From positions 1 to 64,000 of the forward strand of contig NZ_JAFFQY010000033.1 of assembly GCF_017311575.1 (NCBI RefSeq): a stretch of DNA of 64,000 nucleotides. Direction: 5' to 3'. Positions 53,330 to 61,733 of the stretch are shown one piece after another. This DNA comes from Roseococcus thiosulfatophilus (GTDB lineage Bacteria > Pseudomonadota > Alphaproteobacteria > Acetobacterales > Acetobacteraceae). Position numbers and translations under genes: made by a program. The stretch's first letter is position 1, and the number at the start of each line of letters is the position of its first letter. The notes beneath the pieces are model-generated. The model ran no database searches, was not told the origin of the DNA, and saw only the letters and a program-made list of their open reading frames with translations.

Positions 53330-53424
53330 TTCACCGCTCCGGCGTTCCGCCTCCGCGGATCAGGCGCTGGCTGGGCGACTGATTCACCGCTCCGGCGTTC
53401 CGCCTCCGCGGATCAGGCGCTGGC
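53319..53424. repeat. Perfect 53-bp tandem duplication of the stop-associated palindrome (R3a, R3b)
   Basis: Copies 53319-53371 and 53372-53424 are identical. Each contains TGATTCA, an 11-nt arm, a TTC loop, an 11-nt arm and ATCAGGCGCTGG. The arms pair as CCGC/GCGG and GGCG/CGCC around three mismatches. Copy 1 includes the dehydratase stop codon, and copy 2 ends 1 nt before the lptM stop on the other strand. Confidence 0.9.
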
Positions 53425-53425
53425 C

Positions 53426-53566
53426 TCACCGCGGCGCCGGATAGACCCGCGGGAAGGTGATCTGGTCCGGCGGGCCGGGCGGGCGCGGCGGCCCGGCGCG
53501 GCCACAGGCGGCCAGGATGGGGGCCGCCAGCGCCAGCACCAGCAGGGTCAGAACGGCTCGCTTCAT
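53426..53566 (-). CDS. lptM: LptM-type small lipoprotein (46 aa)
   Basis: Tiny lipoprotein [20 protein letters not shown] followed by the lipid-modified Cys21 (lipobox LAAC) and a Pro-rich tail [20 protein letters not shown]. Its position directly after argH, with an ATGA overlap, and its length match LptM (YifL), which helps the LptD-LptE outer-membrane LPS channel mature. In most relatives lysA follows; here the repeat and a convergent gene follow instead. Confidence 0.8.
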   Translation of the reverse strand: MKRAVLTLLVLALAAPILAACGRAGPPRPPGPPDQITFPRVYPAPR

Positions 53567-54963
53567 CCCAGGCGCTCCTGCCATTCGCGCGCCATGGCGC
53601 GCACACTGTCCGGCGCCGTGCCGCCATGGCTGCGGCGCGAGGCCACCGAGGCCGCCGGCGAAAGCACGCCGAAGACGCCCTCATGGATGCGGGAATCCAC
53701 CTCGCGCATCTCCATAATGGTAAGGCCCGAGAGGTCCACGCCCATCCCCTCCGCCTTGGCCACCAGCCGGCCCGTGACGTGGTGCGCGTCGCGGAAGGGC
53801 AGCTTCAGCTCCCGCACCAGCCAGTCGGCGAGGTCGGTCGCCGTGGAGAAGCCCGCCCCGGCGGCCGCGGCCATGCGGGGGATGTTGGGCTGCATGTCCC
53901 GCACCATGGCCGCCGTGGCAGCGAGGCAGAGGGTCAGGCTCTCGGCCGCGTCGAAGACGCCTTCCTTGTCCTCCTGCAAATCCTTCGCATAGGTCAGGGC
54001 TAGGCCCTTCACCACCGTCAGCAGGCCCACTAGCGCGCCATTGATGCGGCCGGTCTTGCCGCGCACCAGCTCCGCCGCGTCGGGGTTGCGCTTCTGCGGC
54101 ATGATGGAGCTGCCGGTGGTCAGGTTGTCCGGCAGGGTCACGAAGCCGAAGGCGGGGTTGGTCCAGATCACGATTTCTTCCGCCAGCCGCGAGAGATGCG
54201 TCGCGCAGATGGCGCAGGCGGCCAGGAACTCCATGGCGAAGTCGCGGCTGCCTACCCCGTCCAGGCTGTTGCGGGTGGGCTGGTCGAAGCCCAGCGCCTT
54301 GGCCGTGGCGTGGCGGTCAATGGGAAAGCCCGTGCCGCACATGGCGGCCGAGCCCAGCGGGCATTCGTTCAGCCGGGCGCGGGCGTCCAGCATCCGCCCC
54401 CGGTCGCGCCAAAGCATCTCGGCATAGGCCAGCAGATGGTGGCCGAAGGTGGTGGGCTGGGCCGGCTGGAGATGGGTGTAGCCGGGCATGATGGTGCCGG
54501 CATGTTCCTCGGCGCGGCGGACGAAGACGCGGATCAGTTCCAGCTGCTGGGCCGCCAGCCCGTCCATGGCATCCCGCACCCAGAGGCGGAAATCGGTCGC
54601 CACCTGGTCGTTTCGGCTGCGGGCCGTGTGCAGGCGCTTGCCGGCCTCGCCGATGCGCTCGGTCAGCCGGGCCTCGATGTTCATGTGGACATCTTCCAGC
54701 GCCTCGGACCATTCGAAGCGCCCGGCCTCGATCTCGGCGGCGATGTCGGCCAGGCCTTTCTGGATCGCGGCCTCGTCCTCGCTGGAAATGATGCCCACAT
54801 GCGCCAACATGGCGGCATGGGCGAGGCTTCCACGGATGTCCTGGCGCCACATCTTGGCATCGAAGCCGATCGAGGCATTGATGGCCTGCATGATGGCGGA
54901 GGGGCCTTCGGCGAAGCGCCCGCCCCATTGCTGGTTGGTGCCGGTTTGGTTGGGAATGGACAA
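53563..54963 (-). CDS. argH: Argininosuccinate lyase (466 aa)
   Basis: Last step of arginine synthesis, splitting argininosuccinate to arginine and fumarate. The conserved start [23 protein letters not shown], the catalytic region [17 protein letters not shown], and the fumarate-lyase signature [20 protein letters not shown] are all present. No ATG or GTG fits the N terminus; TTG at 54963 gives the normal length, without a clear ribosome binding site. Only 21 nt separate it from the divergent tlpA start, so their promoters overlap coding sequence. Confidence 0.93.
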   Translation of the reverse strand: MSIPNQTGTNQQWGGRFAEGPSAIMQAINASIGFDAKMWRQDIRGSLAHAAMLAHVGIISSEDEAAIQKGLADIAAEIEAGRFEWSEALEDVHMNIEARLTERIGEAGKRLHTARSRNDQVATDFRLWVRDAMDGLAAQQLELIRVFVRRAEEHAGTIMPGYTHLQPAQPTTFGHHLLAYAEMLWRDRGRMLDARARLNECPLGSAAMCGTGFPIDRHATAKALGFDQPTRNSLDGVGSRDFAMEFLAACAICATHLSRLAEEIVIWTNPAFGFVTLPDNLTTGSSIMPQKRNPDAAELVRGKTGRINGALVGLLTVVKGLALTYAKDLQEDKEGVFDAAESLTLCLAATAAMVRDMQPNIPRMAAAAGAGFSTATDLADWLVRELKLPFRDAHHVTGRLVAKAEGMGVDLSGLTIMEMREVDSRIHEGVFGVLSPAASVASRRSHGGTAPDSVRAMAREWQERLG

Positions 54964-54984
54964 GGGAGTGCCGCTTTCGTGCTG

Positions 54985-55530
54985 ATGCGTCGTCGCCAGA
55001 TGGGCCTGGCCCTTGTTGCCCCCGCGATCCTGCCCATGCAAGCGGCACGCGCGCAGCACACGCAGACCGGCATCGAGCGGCTGCGCGAGGAACGCCGCCC
55101 CGCCCCGGCCGTCTCCTTCACCGATGCCGAGGGAAAGCCCCATTCCTTCACCGATTTCGCGGGCCAGGGGCTGGTGGTGAACTTCTGGGCCACCTGGTGC
55201 CCGCCCTGCGTGGCCGAGATGCCGGCCCTCGACCGCCTGGCCGGCATCGTGGCCGAGGAACGCATCCAGGTGCTCGCCCTCTCCTCCGACCGGGGCGGGC
55301 GCGAGGTGGTGCAGGCCTTCTACGAACGGCTGGGGCTGCAGCGGCTGGCCATCTGGCTCGACCCGCGCGGGGCGGCGACGCGCGGCGCCGGGGCGCGCGG
55401 CCTGCCCACCACCTTGCTGATTGACCGCGACGGGATGGAGCGCGGCCGCCTGACCGGTGAGGCGGTGTGGGACGCGCCGCCCCTGGTCGAGGCGGTGCGG
55501 CGGCTGACCTCGCCCGGCGCGGCGGGGTAG
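54985..55530 (+). CDS. tlpA: TlpA-family periplasmic thioredoxin (181 aa)
   Basis: Thiol-disulfide reductase outside the cytoplasm with a signal peptide [20 protein letters not shown] and the active site WATWCPPC (Cys72, Cys75). [12 protein letters not shown] contains the cis-Pro. The divergent placement next to argH is common in related genomes. An in-frame GTG at 54979 is nearer a good ribosome binding site (GGGAG) and is an alternative start. It may reduce cytochrome c or copper-protein thiols. Confidence 0.87.
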   Translation: MRRRQMGLALVAPAILPMQAARAQHTQTGIERLREERRPAPAVSFTDAEGKPHSFTDFAGQGLVVNFWATWCPPCVAEMPALDRLAGIVAEERIQVLALSSDRGGREVVQAFYERLGLQRLAIWLDPRGAATRGAGARGLPTTLLIDRDGMERGRLTGEAVWDAPPLVEAVRRLTSPGAAG

Positions 55531-55541
55531 CCCCCCTTCCC

Positions 55542-56792
55542 TCAGTGATCGCTTTCCAGCCGCCGCTTGCGGAGGTTCAGCCAGACCAGGGCGGCGATCA
55601 GGGGGACCAGCGCGGCGATGATCATCTCCGCCGTGGTGCCCACGCGGTCCCAGAAGGGCAGCGGCTTGATGAGGTAGCCGATCACGGTCAGCAGGTAATA
55701 GGTGATGCCCGCGACCGAGAGCCCTTCCACCGTCTGTTGCAGGCGAAGCTGGGCGCGGCCGGTGGCGGCGAGGGTCGCCAACTGCTTCTCGGCCTGTTCC
55801 TCCTGCGCCACGGCCACGCGGGCGCGGAGCAATTCCACGAGGCGCGCGCCGCGCATGGACAGCGCGCTGATCCGCGCGCCCGTGGCCGTGACGGTCGCCA
55901 TCGCGGGTTCCAGCCGGCGGTCCAGGAAGCGGCTCAGCGTCGGGATGCCGTGCAGCGGCACCTCGCCCAGTTCGGCCAGCCGGCGCAGCACCAGGCGGTG
56001 ATAGGCGGCGCTGGCCGAAAAGCGCTCGGAGGTGTCGGCGCTGGCGCGTTCGATCTCGCCGGCCACCTCGGTCAGTTCCTCCAGCGTGGCGCGCTCGGTC
56101 GAGAGTTCATGCAGGGCGGGAAGCTGCGCCGAAATGCGCGCGAATTGCGCCGAGGCGTTGGACAGCACCGGCCCCACCCCGCGCGCCGCCGGAAGCGCCA
56201 GCAGGGCCATGGCGCGGTAGGTCTCGATCTCCCACAGAAGCTGGGCGAGGCGCCCGGCCAGGATGGGGTTGGGCGCGCCCGCCAGCAGGATGCGCGTGAA
56301 CCCGTCCGGGTGCAGGCGGAAATCGGTGAAGACCATCGCCACCTGGTCCGCCACGGCGGCACCCGCGATGCTGTCGGTGACGAAGCCGCAGGCCTCCACC
56401 TTCGCGTCCACCAGCGCGATATGGGTGGCGGCGATGGCCTGCCCCGGCAGCTTCGCCAGCCAGTCGGGCGGCAGATGCGCGATGGCGGGGCGGGCGAAGG
56501 GGTGCTCGGGGTCGGCGCCGGGCGCCAGGAAGTTCCAGCCGGTGAATTCCGTGTGGCGCTCGAAGCGCAGGCGGAAGGCGCCGAAATCCGCCAGGAACCA
56601 GGAGGCCCCGGGCCGCGGCGGCACCACCCCGTGCCGGGCGCAGAGGGCCGCCAGGTGCGCGTCCTCCGCCTCGCGGTCCGGGTTGGCCATGGCCAGCCGC
56701 GACAGCCGTGCCGGCAGCTCGATGGGGATGGCCGGCCGGGCATGGAGTTCGCCGGCCAGCGCCTCGCGCTGCGGATGGGAGGGGAAGCTCAT
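55542..56792 (-). CDS. DUF3422 family membrane protein (416 aa)
   Basis: Opens with [26 protein letters not shown], the DUF3422 signature. A long soluble helical part includes coiled-coil-prone stretches ([24 protein letters not shown]). Two C-terminal transmembrane helices ([16 protein letters not shown] and [18 protein letters not shown]) sit before a basic tail. The architecture resembles CorA-like or mechanosensitive-like membrane proteins, but no function is established. It converges with tlpA, 11 nt apart. Confidence 0.85.
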   Translation of the reverse strand: MSFPSHPQREALAGELHARPAIPIELPARLSRLAMANPDREAEDAHLAALCARHGVVPPRPGASWFLADFGAFRLRFERHTEFTGWNFLAPGADPEHPFARPAIAHLPPDWLAKLPGQAIAATHIALVDAKVEACGFVTDSIAGAAVADQVAMVFTDFRLHPDGFTRILLAGAPNPILAGRLAQLLWEIETYRAMALLALPAARGVGPVLSNASAQFARISAQLPALHELSTERATLEELTEVAGEIERASADTSERFSASAAYHRLVLRRLAELGEVPLHGIPTLSRFLDRRLEPAMATVTATGARISALSMRGARLVELLRARVAVAQEEQAEKQLATLAATGRAQLRLQQTVEGLSVAGITYYLLTVIGYLIKPLPFWDRVGTTAEMIIAALVPLIAALVWLNLRKRRLESDH

Positions 56793-56880
56793 CCGCCCCA
56801 ACCTAACGTGGCCCGGCGCCCGGGGGAATGACGATGTCACGGCGCTGGGCAAGCCGCCCCGCCCATGGAAGATTGGCCGC

Positions 56881-57357
56881 ATGGAGATTCGCGACATCAC
56901 CGAGGCCGACCTGCCCGCCCTGCTGGCGCTGAACAACAGCGAGGCCGAGGCGGTGAACGAAATGACGCTGGACGCCTTCGAGGGGCGGCTCCGCAGCGCC
57001 TATGCCGCCCGCATGGTGGCGGATGGCTCGGGCTTCCTGCTGGCCTTCGACCACGCCACCCCGCCCCAGGGCCCCAACCACGCCTGGTTCACCGCACGGG
57101 AGAGCTATTTCGCCTATGTGGACCGGGTGGTGGTGGCGGCCGCCGCGCGCGGCCGGGGCGTGGCCAGCGCGCTGTATGAGGACCTCGCCGCCATCGCGCG
57201 GGCCGACAAGATCCCGCTGATGGTCTGCGAGGTGAACCTGGAGCCGCTGAACGAGGTCAGCATGGCCTTCCATGAGCGGCGGGGCTTCACCATCGCGGGC
57301 GAGTCCCTCGACCATCGCTATGGCAAGCGGGTGCGCTACCTCCGCAAGCCGATCTAG
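56881..57357 (+). CDS. GNAT-family N-acetyltransferase (158 aa)
   Basis: Acetyl-CoA-dependent acyltransferase with the pyrophosphate-binding motif RGRGVASALYEDL at residues 90-102 and a preceding strand YVDRVVVAAAA. The N terminus EIRDITEADLPALLALNNSEAEAVNEMTLD and C-terminal SMAFHERRGFTIAGE are typical. The substrate is unknown. The gene stands alone; its stop is 21 nt before a copy of the palindrome. Confidence 0.85.
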   Translation: MEIRDITEADLPALLALNNSEAEAVNEMTLDAFEGRLRSAYAARMVADGSGFLLAFDHATPPQGPNHAWFTARESYFAYVDRVVVAAAARGRGVASALYEDLAAIARADKIPLMVCEVNLEPLNEVSMAFHERRGFTIAGESLDHRYGKRVRYLRKPI

Positions 57358-57378
57358 TTCGACCCGTTCAGGGCCGTA

Positions 57379-57425
57379 GCGGCTGATTCACCGCTCCGGC
57401 CTTCGCCTCCGCGGATCAGGCGCTA
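57379..57425. repeat. Stop-associated palindrome copy (R4)
   Basis: Reads GCGGCTGATTCACCGC, then TCCGGCC, TT, CGCCTCCGCGG and ATCAGGCGCTAG. The outer TGAT/ATCA and the CCGC/GCGG pairs are kept. The minus-strand stop codon TAG of the Bug gene (57423-57425) is the last triplet of the element, as at 6258-6260. Confidence 0.8.
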
Positions 57426-58412
57426 GTTCATCTGCGCGCCCGAGAGCCGCACCAGCTCCGCATGGCGGGGGATTTCGGCGGCGAGATAATCGCGCAGCCG
57501 TTCGGGCGTGCCGCCGCCATCCAGCGCCATGCCAGCGCCCTCAAGCCGCTGCCGGGCGCCGGGGTCGGCCAGGATTTCGTTGGCCAGGGTGTTCAGCCGC
57601 GCCACCAGCGCCGGGTCCGCGCCGCGCGGCAGCATCAGGCAGAACCAGGTGCCGAAGGCGAGGCCATCCATGCCGAGTTCCGCCGCGGTCGGCACGTCGG
57701 GCAGTTGCGGCACGCGCTGTTCCGACAGCACCGCCAGCGCCCGCACCCGCCCCGACGTCACCAGCGGCTGCGCGCCGGTGACAAGGTTGAACATGGACTG
57801 GATGCGGCCCGAGAGCAGGTCCGTCACCGCCGCCGCCGGCGCCGTGTAGGGCACATGGGTCAGCCGCGTATCGGTCCGGGACGCGAACAGCTCCGCCGCC
57901 AGGTGCATGGAGGAGCCATTGCCCGTGGTGCCATGGTTGATGGCGCCGGGGTTGGCGCGGGCGTAATCGCGGAATTCGGCCAGGCTGCGCGCCGGGAAGT
58001 CGTTGTTCACGATCAGGATGTTGGGCACGCTGCCCAGCAGGATCACGGGCGTGAAGTCGGTCTGCGGGTTGAAGGGCATCTCGCGGTAGAGGGCGGGGTT
58101 GGTCGCCATCGTGCCCGCCCAGGTCCAGAGCAGGGTGTAGCCATCGGGTGCCGCGCGGGCGGCGAGGTTGGCACCCACATTGCCCGCGGCACCCCCGCGG
58201 TTCTCGATGACCACGGGCTGGGGCAGGCGCTTTTCCATCTCATTGGCGAAGATGCGCGCGAGCGTATCCGCCGTGCCACCGCCGCCCGGCGCGGGGACGA
58301 TGATGCGGATGGGGCGGGAGGGCCAGGCGCCGCCCTGCGCCCAGGCGGAGGACACGGCGGGGGTGGCGGCCAGCGCGGGGGCGGCCAGCAGCGCGCGACG
58401 GGAAAGGGCCAA
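57423..58412 (-). CDS. Bug/TctC-type periplasmic solute receptor (329 aa)
   Basis: Starts with TTG at 58412, supported by AGGAGA 8 nt upstream and by the signal peptide that follows (ALSRRALLAAPALAATPAV then SSAWAQ). The mature part has PIRIIVPAPGGGGTADTLAR, an unusual PAPGGGG variant of the ligand loop, and LTHVPYTAPAAAVTDLLSGRIQ in which YRG is replaced by YTA. These changes suggest a different ligand class from the other receptors. It is divergent from the opine-type dehydrogenase with 82 nt between starts. Confidence 0.9.
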   Translation of the reverse strand: MALSRRALLAAPALAATPAVSSAWAQGGAWPSRPIRIIVPAPGGGGTADTLARIFANEMEKRLPQPVVIENRGGAAGNVGANLAARAAPDGYTLLWTWAGTMATNPALYREMPFNPQTDFTPVILLGSVPNILIVNNDFPARSLAEFRDYARANPGAINHGTTGNGSSMHLAAELFASRTDTRLTHVPYTAPAAAVTDLLSGRIQSMFNLVTGAQPLVTSGRVRALAVLSEQRVPQLPDVPTAAELGMDGLAFGTWFCLMLPRGADPALVARLNTLANEILADPGARQRLEGAGMALDGGGTPERLRDYLAAEIPRHAELVRLSGAQMN

Positions 58413-58494
58413 GGCTGTTCTCCTGTGTCTGGGCCGAGACTAGGGAAACTTGCCCCGACCGTCCAAGCTCCTTCCCGAACAGGGAGGGATGGGC

Positions 58495-59559
58495 ATGCGG
58501 CTGGCGATTTTGGGGGCGGGGGCGGTGGGGCCGGCGGCGGCGGTGCTGGCGGCCTCGCGCGGGCATGAGGTGGCGCTGTGGTCGCCCTCGGGCGCGGGCA
58601 CGCGCGGGCTCGGGCCGCTGCTGCACGGCGAGGGCGCGCTGGCGGGAAGCTGGCCCGTCCGCGTGGCGGCCACCCTGCCCGAGGCGCTGGAGGGGGCCGA
58701 GGCGGCGCTGCTGGCCGTGCCGGCCTATGCCTTCCCGGGTTTGCTGCCCCGCATCGCCGCGGTGCTGCCGGCGGGGGTGACGCTGCTGGTCTCGCCCGCC
58801 GCCTCGCTGGCGCCGCTGGCCTTCGACGCGCTCTGGGCTTCCGTGGCGGGGCCGCGCCGCGCGCCCGTGGGGGCGCTGGCCACCACCCCCTGCACGGCGC
58901 GGCGCATCGGGCCCGACCGGGTGCGCGTCATCGGCCTCCGGGCGGCGGTGGATGTGGCCGCGATCCCGTCCGCGGCCGCGCCCGAGGTCGCCGCGCTGGC
59001 CCACACCCTGTTCGGCCATGAATGCCCCTTGGCGCCGGACGCGCTGCAACCCGCGCTGGCCAACGCCAACCCCATCATCCATGCAGCACTTGCGCTGGCG
59101 AATGTCTCGCGCATCGAGCGGGGCGAGACCTGGCCGCAATACGGGCTGATGACCGAGGCCACCTGCCGCCTGATGGAGGCGCTGGCCGGGGAACGCGCGG
59201 CGCTCGCCGCCGCCTTTGGCCATGCCGTGCCGGACCTCGAGGAATCCCTGCACCGCGCCTCCGCCGTGCCGCGCGGGCCGCTGCATGAGATGGGCGCGGC
59301 CATCCAGGCCAAGGGCGCCACGGTGAACGGCCCGGCCAGCATGGACACGCGCTATGTCACCGAGGACGTGCCCTATGGCCTCGCCTTCTACACCGCCCTG
59401 GCCGAGGCCAAGGGCGTGCCCATGCCGCGCACCCGCGCCACCATCACGGTGATGGAGGCGCTGTGGGGGATGGACCTCTCCTCCAACCCGCTGCTGGCGG
59501 GACTCGACCTGCATGGCATCGGCGAGGCGCTGCGCGCGGGCTACGGCCGGGCAAGGTGA
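58495..59559 (+). CDS. NAD/NADP octopine/nopaline dehydrogenase family protein (354 aa)
   Basis: Rossmann N-terminal domain (LAILGAGAVGPAAAVLAASRGHEVALW, residues 3-29) and an opine-dehydrogenase C-terminal domain with ALANANPIIHAALALANVSRIERGETWPQY. The His in the NPIIHAAL segment is the usual catalytic position. Such enzymes reductively couple a 2-oxo acid with an amino acid or run in reverse on imported opines. The divergent Bug receptor could supply the substrate. ATG at 58495 is favoured over 58489 because AGGGAGG lies 7 nt upstream. Confidence 0.85.
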   Translation: MRLAILGAGAVGPAAAVLAASRGHEVALWSPSGAGTRGLGPLLHGEGALAGSWPVRVAATLPEALEGAEAALLAVPAYAFPGLLPRIAAVLPAGVTLLVSPAASLAPLAFDALWASVAGPRRAPVGALATTPCTARRIGPDRVRVIGLRAAVDVAAIPSAAAPEVAALAHTLFGHECPLAPDALQPALANANPIIHAALALANVSRIERGETWPQYGLMTEATCRLMEALAGERAALAAAFGHAVPDLEESLHRASAVPRGPLHEMGAAIQAKGATVNGPASMDTRYVTEDVPYGLAFYTALAEAKGVPMPRTRATITVMEALWGMDLSSNPLLAGLDLHGIGEALRAGYGRAR

Positions 59560-59583
59560 CGGCGCAACCCGGCGGGGCGGGCG

Positions 59584-59633
59584 GTGTTCCCCTCCTGCAA
59601 CCCGCGCCGCATGGCGCGCAGGAGGGGGAACGC
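59584..59633 (+). promoter_or_regulatory. Long hairpin covering the ribosome binding site of the flavohaem gene
   Basis: Bases 59586-59598 (GTTCCCCTCCTGC) pair with 59618-59631 apart from one bulged G, extended by G59584-C59633. Inside, GCGCC 59604-59608 pairs with 59613-59617. The 3' arm contains the Shine-Dalgarno AGGAGG (59620-59625) for the ATG at 59636, so folding would hide it. It could alternatively serve as the 3' end of the upstream dehydrogenase mRNA. Confidence 0.6.
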
Positions 59634-59635
59634 AC

Positions 59636-60958
59636 ATGGGCCGGCGGCCTGCGGCCTGGATCGGGCTTTATCTCTTGCTGGTGCTGGCGCCCCAGGCGCT
59701 GCTCTTCCTGGGCGAGGTTCCGCCCGGGCGTTCCTTCTGGTGGAACTTCTCGATGGCGACGGGCTTCGCCGCCATGGCCATGATGGGGGTGCAGTTCGCC
59801 CTCACGTCACGCATCCGCAAGTTCAGCGCGCCCTTCGGCATTGATATCATCTACCTGTTCCACCGCTATCTGGCCTGGATCGCGCTCGGGCTGGCCGCGC
59901 TGCATTTCGGGCTGCTCTGGTGGCTCTACCCCCACACATTGGGCGAGACCTTCGACCCGCGCTACGCGGATTGGGAGCTGACGGCGGGGCGGGCGGCGCT
60001 GCTGCTGTTCGGGCTCGCGGTCGTCACCTCCGAATGGCGCAAGACGCTGCGGCTGGAATACGGGCTCTGGCGCTACCTGCACGTGATCTTCGCCACGCTG
60101 GGCTTCGCGGCCGCCGTCGCGCACATCATCGGCATCGGCTATTTCACGGCGGCTCCGCTGAAGCGGGCGCTGTGGCTGGCGGTGACGCTCAGCTGGCTCG
60201 TCCTGCTGGTCTGGATGCGCGTGGTGAAGCCCTGGCGGCAGCGGCGCGCGCCCTGGCGCGTGGTCGAGGTCCGGCCCGGGCGCAACAAGGTCTGGACCCT
60301 GGCCGTCGAGCCCGTGGGGCATGGGGGGCTGACGGGCTTCATGCCTGGGCAATTCGCCTGGCTGACGCTGCGCGCCTCGCCCTTCGGGCTGCGCGAGCAC
60401 CCCTTCTCCATCTCCTCCCCGCCCGAGGCCCTGCCGCGCATCGAGTTCGGCATCAAGGAGTTGGGCGACTTCACCGGGAAGATCGGCGAGATCAAGCCCG
60501 GCGAGACGGCCTATCTGGATGCGCCCTTCGGCGTCTTCTCGCCTTCCATGCAGCCGGGCGTGGAGGGCTTTGTGGCGGTGGTGGGCGGCGTCGGCGTCAC
60601 CCCGGTGATGAGCATGCTGCGCAGCCTGTCCGCCCAGGGCGACCGCCGCCCCTTCTGGGTGTTCTACGGCAACAAGAACTGGGAGGACGTCGCCTTCCGC
60701 GAGGAGCTGGACACGTTGCGGGACCGCATGGACCTGCGCCTGATCCACATCCTGGAAGACCCGCCCGAGGGCTGGACGGGAGAGACGGGCTTCGTGGACC
60801 AGGCGCTGCTGGAGCGCCACCTGCCCCCGGCGCCACGCCCCCGCCTGCACCACTTCCTGTGCGGCCCCACGCCCATGACCCGCGCCGCGGAGGAAGCGCT
60901 GCACGCCATGGGCGTGGAGCCGGCGCGCGTGCAGACCGAAATCTTCGAGCTCGTCTGA
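59636..60958 (+). CDS. Ferric reductase-like flavohaem membrane oxidoreductase (440 aa)
   Basis: FRE/NOX-type protein. About six transmembrane helices in the first ~195 residues carry two bis-His haem pairs, His76/His149 and His90/His163 (14-residue spacing in each helix). The cytoplasmic half has an FAD-binding motif EHPFSIS (254-260) and an NAD(P)-binding GGVGVTPVMSML (317-328), ending in the usual ferredoxin-reductase tail FLCGPTPMTRAAEEAL. Electrons would pass from NAD(P)H across the membrane to ferric iron, oxygen or another acceptor. A microprotein follows 13 nt after its stop. Confidence 0.9.
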   Translation: MGRRPAAWIGLYLLLVLAPQALLFLGEVPPGRSFWWNFSMATGFAAMAMMGVQFALTSRIRKFSAPFGIDIIYLFHRYLAWIALGLAALHFGLLWWLYPHTLGETFDPRYADWELTAGRAALLLFGLAVVTSEWRKTLRLEYGLWRYLHVIFATLGFAAAVAHIIGIGYFTAAPLKRALWLAVTLSWLVLLVWMRVVKPWRQRRAPWRVVEVRPGRNKVWTLAVEPVGHGGLTGFMPGQFAWLTLRASPFGLREHPFSISSPPEALPRIEFGIKELGDFTGKIGEIKPGETAYLDAPFGVFSPSMQPGVEGFVAVVGGVGVTPVMSMLRSLSAQGDRRPFWVFYGNKNWEDVAFREELDTLRDRMDLRLIHILEDPPEGWTGETGFVDQALLERHLPPAPRPRLHHFLCGPTPMTRAAEEALHAMGVEPARVQTEIFELV

Positions 60959-60971
60959 AGGGAGGACGCCG

Positions 60972-61058
60972 ATGCGACGCAAGACCGCCCTCTGGCTGGC
61001 CCTGCTGACGGGAGCCCTCGTCGTGCTGCTGTCGGCGCTATTCGCCTGGCTGCGTTAG
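60972..61058 (+). CDS. 28-residue single-helix membrane microprotein
   Basis: ATG at 60972 is preceded by AAGGGAGGA at ideal spacing. The product MRRKTALWLALLTGALVVLL then SALFAWLR has a basic N terminus and one hydrophobic helix of about 20 residues. It follows the flavohaem gene by 13 nt, so the two are probably co-expressed and it may be a small accessory subunit. No family is recognised, as expected at this length. Confidence 0.65.
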   Translation: MRRKTALWLALLTGALVVLLSALFAWLR

Positions 61059-61063
61059 ACCAT

Positions 61064-61081
61064 GATCCGCCTCCGCGGATC
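61064..61081. repeat. Short palindrome related to the stop-associated repeat (R5)
   Basis: GATCCGC 61064-61070 pairs perfectly with GCGGATC 61075-61081 around CTCC. The segment CGCCTCCGCGGATC is identical to part of the copies at 53.3 and 57.4 kb. It lies between two convergent genes, 5 nt past the stop of the microprotein and 5 nt before the allA stop. Confidence 0.65.
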
Positions 61082-61086
61082 GCGCT

Positions 61087-61584
61087 CTATGGAATGATCT
61101 CGATCACGGTGCCGAATTCCTGGTCCAGCCGCACCGTGTGGTGGTCCGTCTCGTTGGTGTCGCTGAGTTCGAGGTTGAGGAAGTCCGCGCTCTCTGCCTC
61201 GAAATAGGGCCCGGCATGCCAGGTGCCGCGCTTCAGCGCGAGCGCCACCCCACCGCCGATGCGGAAGCAGGCGATGCGCGCGGGGTCTGGCGTCTCGGGC
61301 GCGTCGGGATCCCGCGGCGCGGCCAGGCAGATGAACCAATCCTTCCCCCCCGTCGCCGCCAGGCATTGCGTGACGCGGCTGTGGCGCGTGATACCGCGCA
61401 CCAGCAGCGGCTTGCGGTTCAGCCGCATGATGTAGAGCCGCGGCGTGCCGCGCCCGAGTTCCAGCGGGGCATCGGCCGGGCCGAAGGGCGTGCCGTCCTC
61501 GCCGGGGGTGATGAGCGTGCCGTAGGGCGTGATGGATTCGGGCGTGGCGGGCTCGGCCTTCAGGCGGAGCGTGGTCAGGCTCAT
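61087..61584 (-). CDS. allA: Ureidoglycolate lyase (165 aa)
   Basis: AllA family enzyme splitting ureidoglycolate to glyoxylate and urea in purine/allantoin breakdown. Conserved parts are FGPADAPLELGRGTPRLYIMRL, ITRHSRVTQCLAATGGKDWFICLA and KRGTWHAGPYFEAESADFLNLEL. Size is normal. No other allantoin-pathway gene is in the window. The start at 61584 faces the penicillin-acylase gene across 149 nt, in which I see no obvious palindromic operator. Confidence 0.9.
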   Translation of the reverse strand: MSLTTLRLKAEPATPESITPYGTLITPGEDGTPFGPADAPLELGRGTPRLYIMRLNRKPLLVRGITRHSRVTQCLAATGGKDWFICLAAPRDPDAPETPDPARIACFRIGGGVALALKRGTWHAGPYFEAESADFLNLELSDTNETDHHTVRLDQEFGTVIEIIP

Positions 61585-61733
61585 GCGGCGTTCTCCTTAT
61601 GCGGCACAGGACCTTCTTCGCACATCCCGCACCAGGGGCGCGCGCGAATTGACAGCCGGGGGTGGCAGGGCTTGGCTTTCGCGCTTTGCCGGCCGGCGCA
61701 CCGAGGCGCCGCCCCCACAGGATGCGCCGCCGC

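Noticed and set aside
53319-53424. Possible CRISPR repeats
   Set aside because: There are only two directly abutting copies with no spacers and no cas genes.
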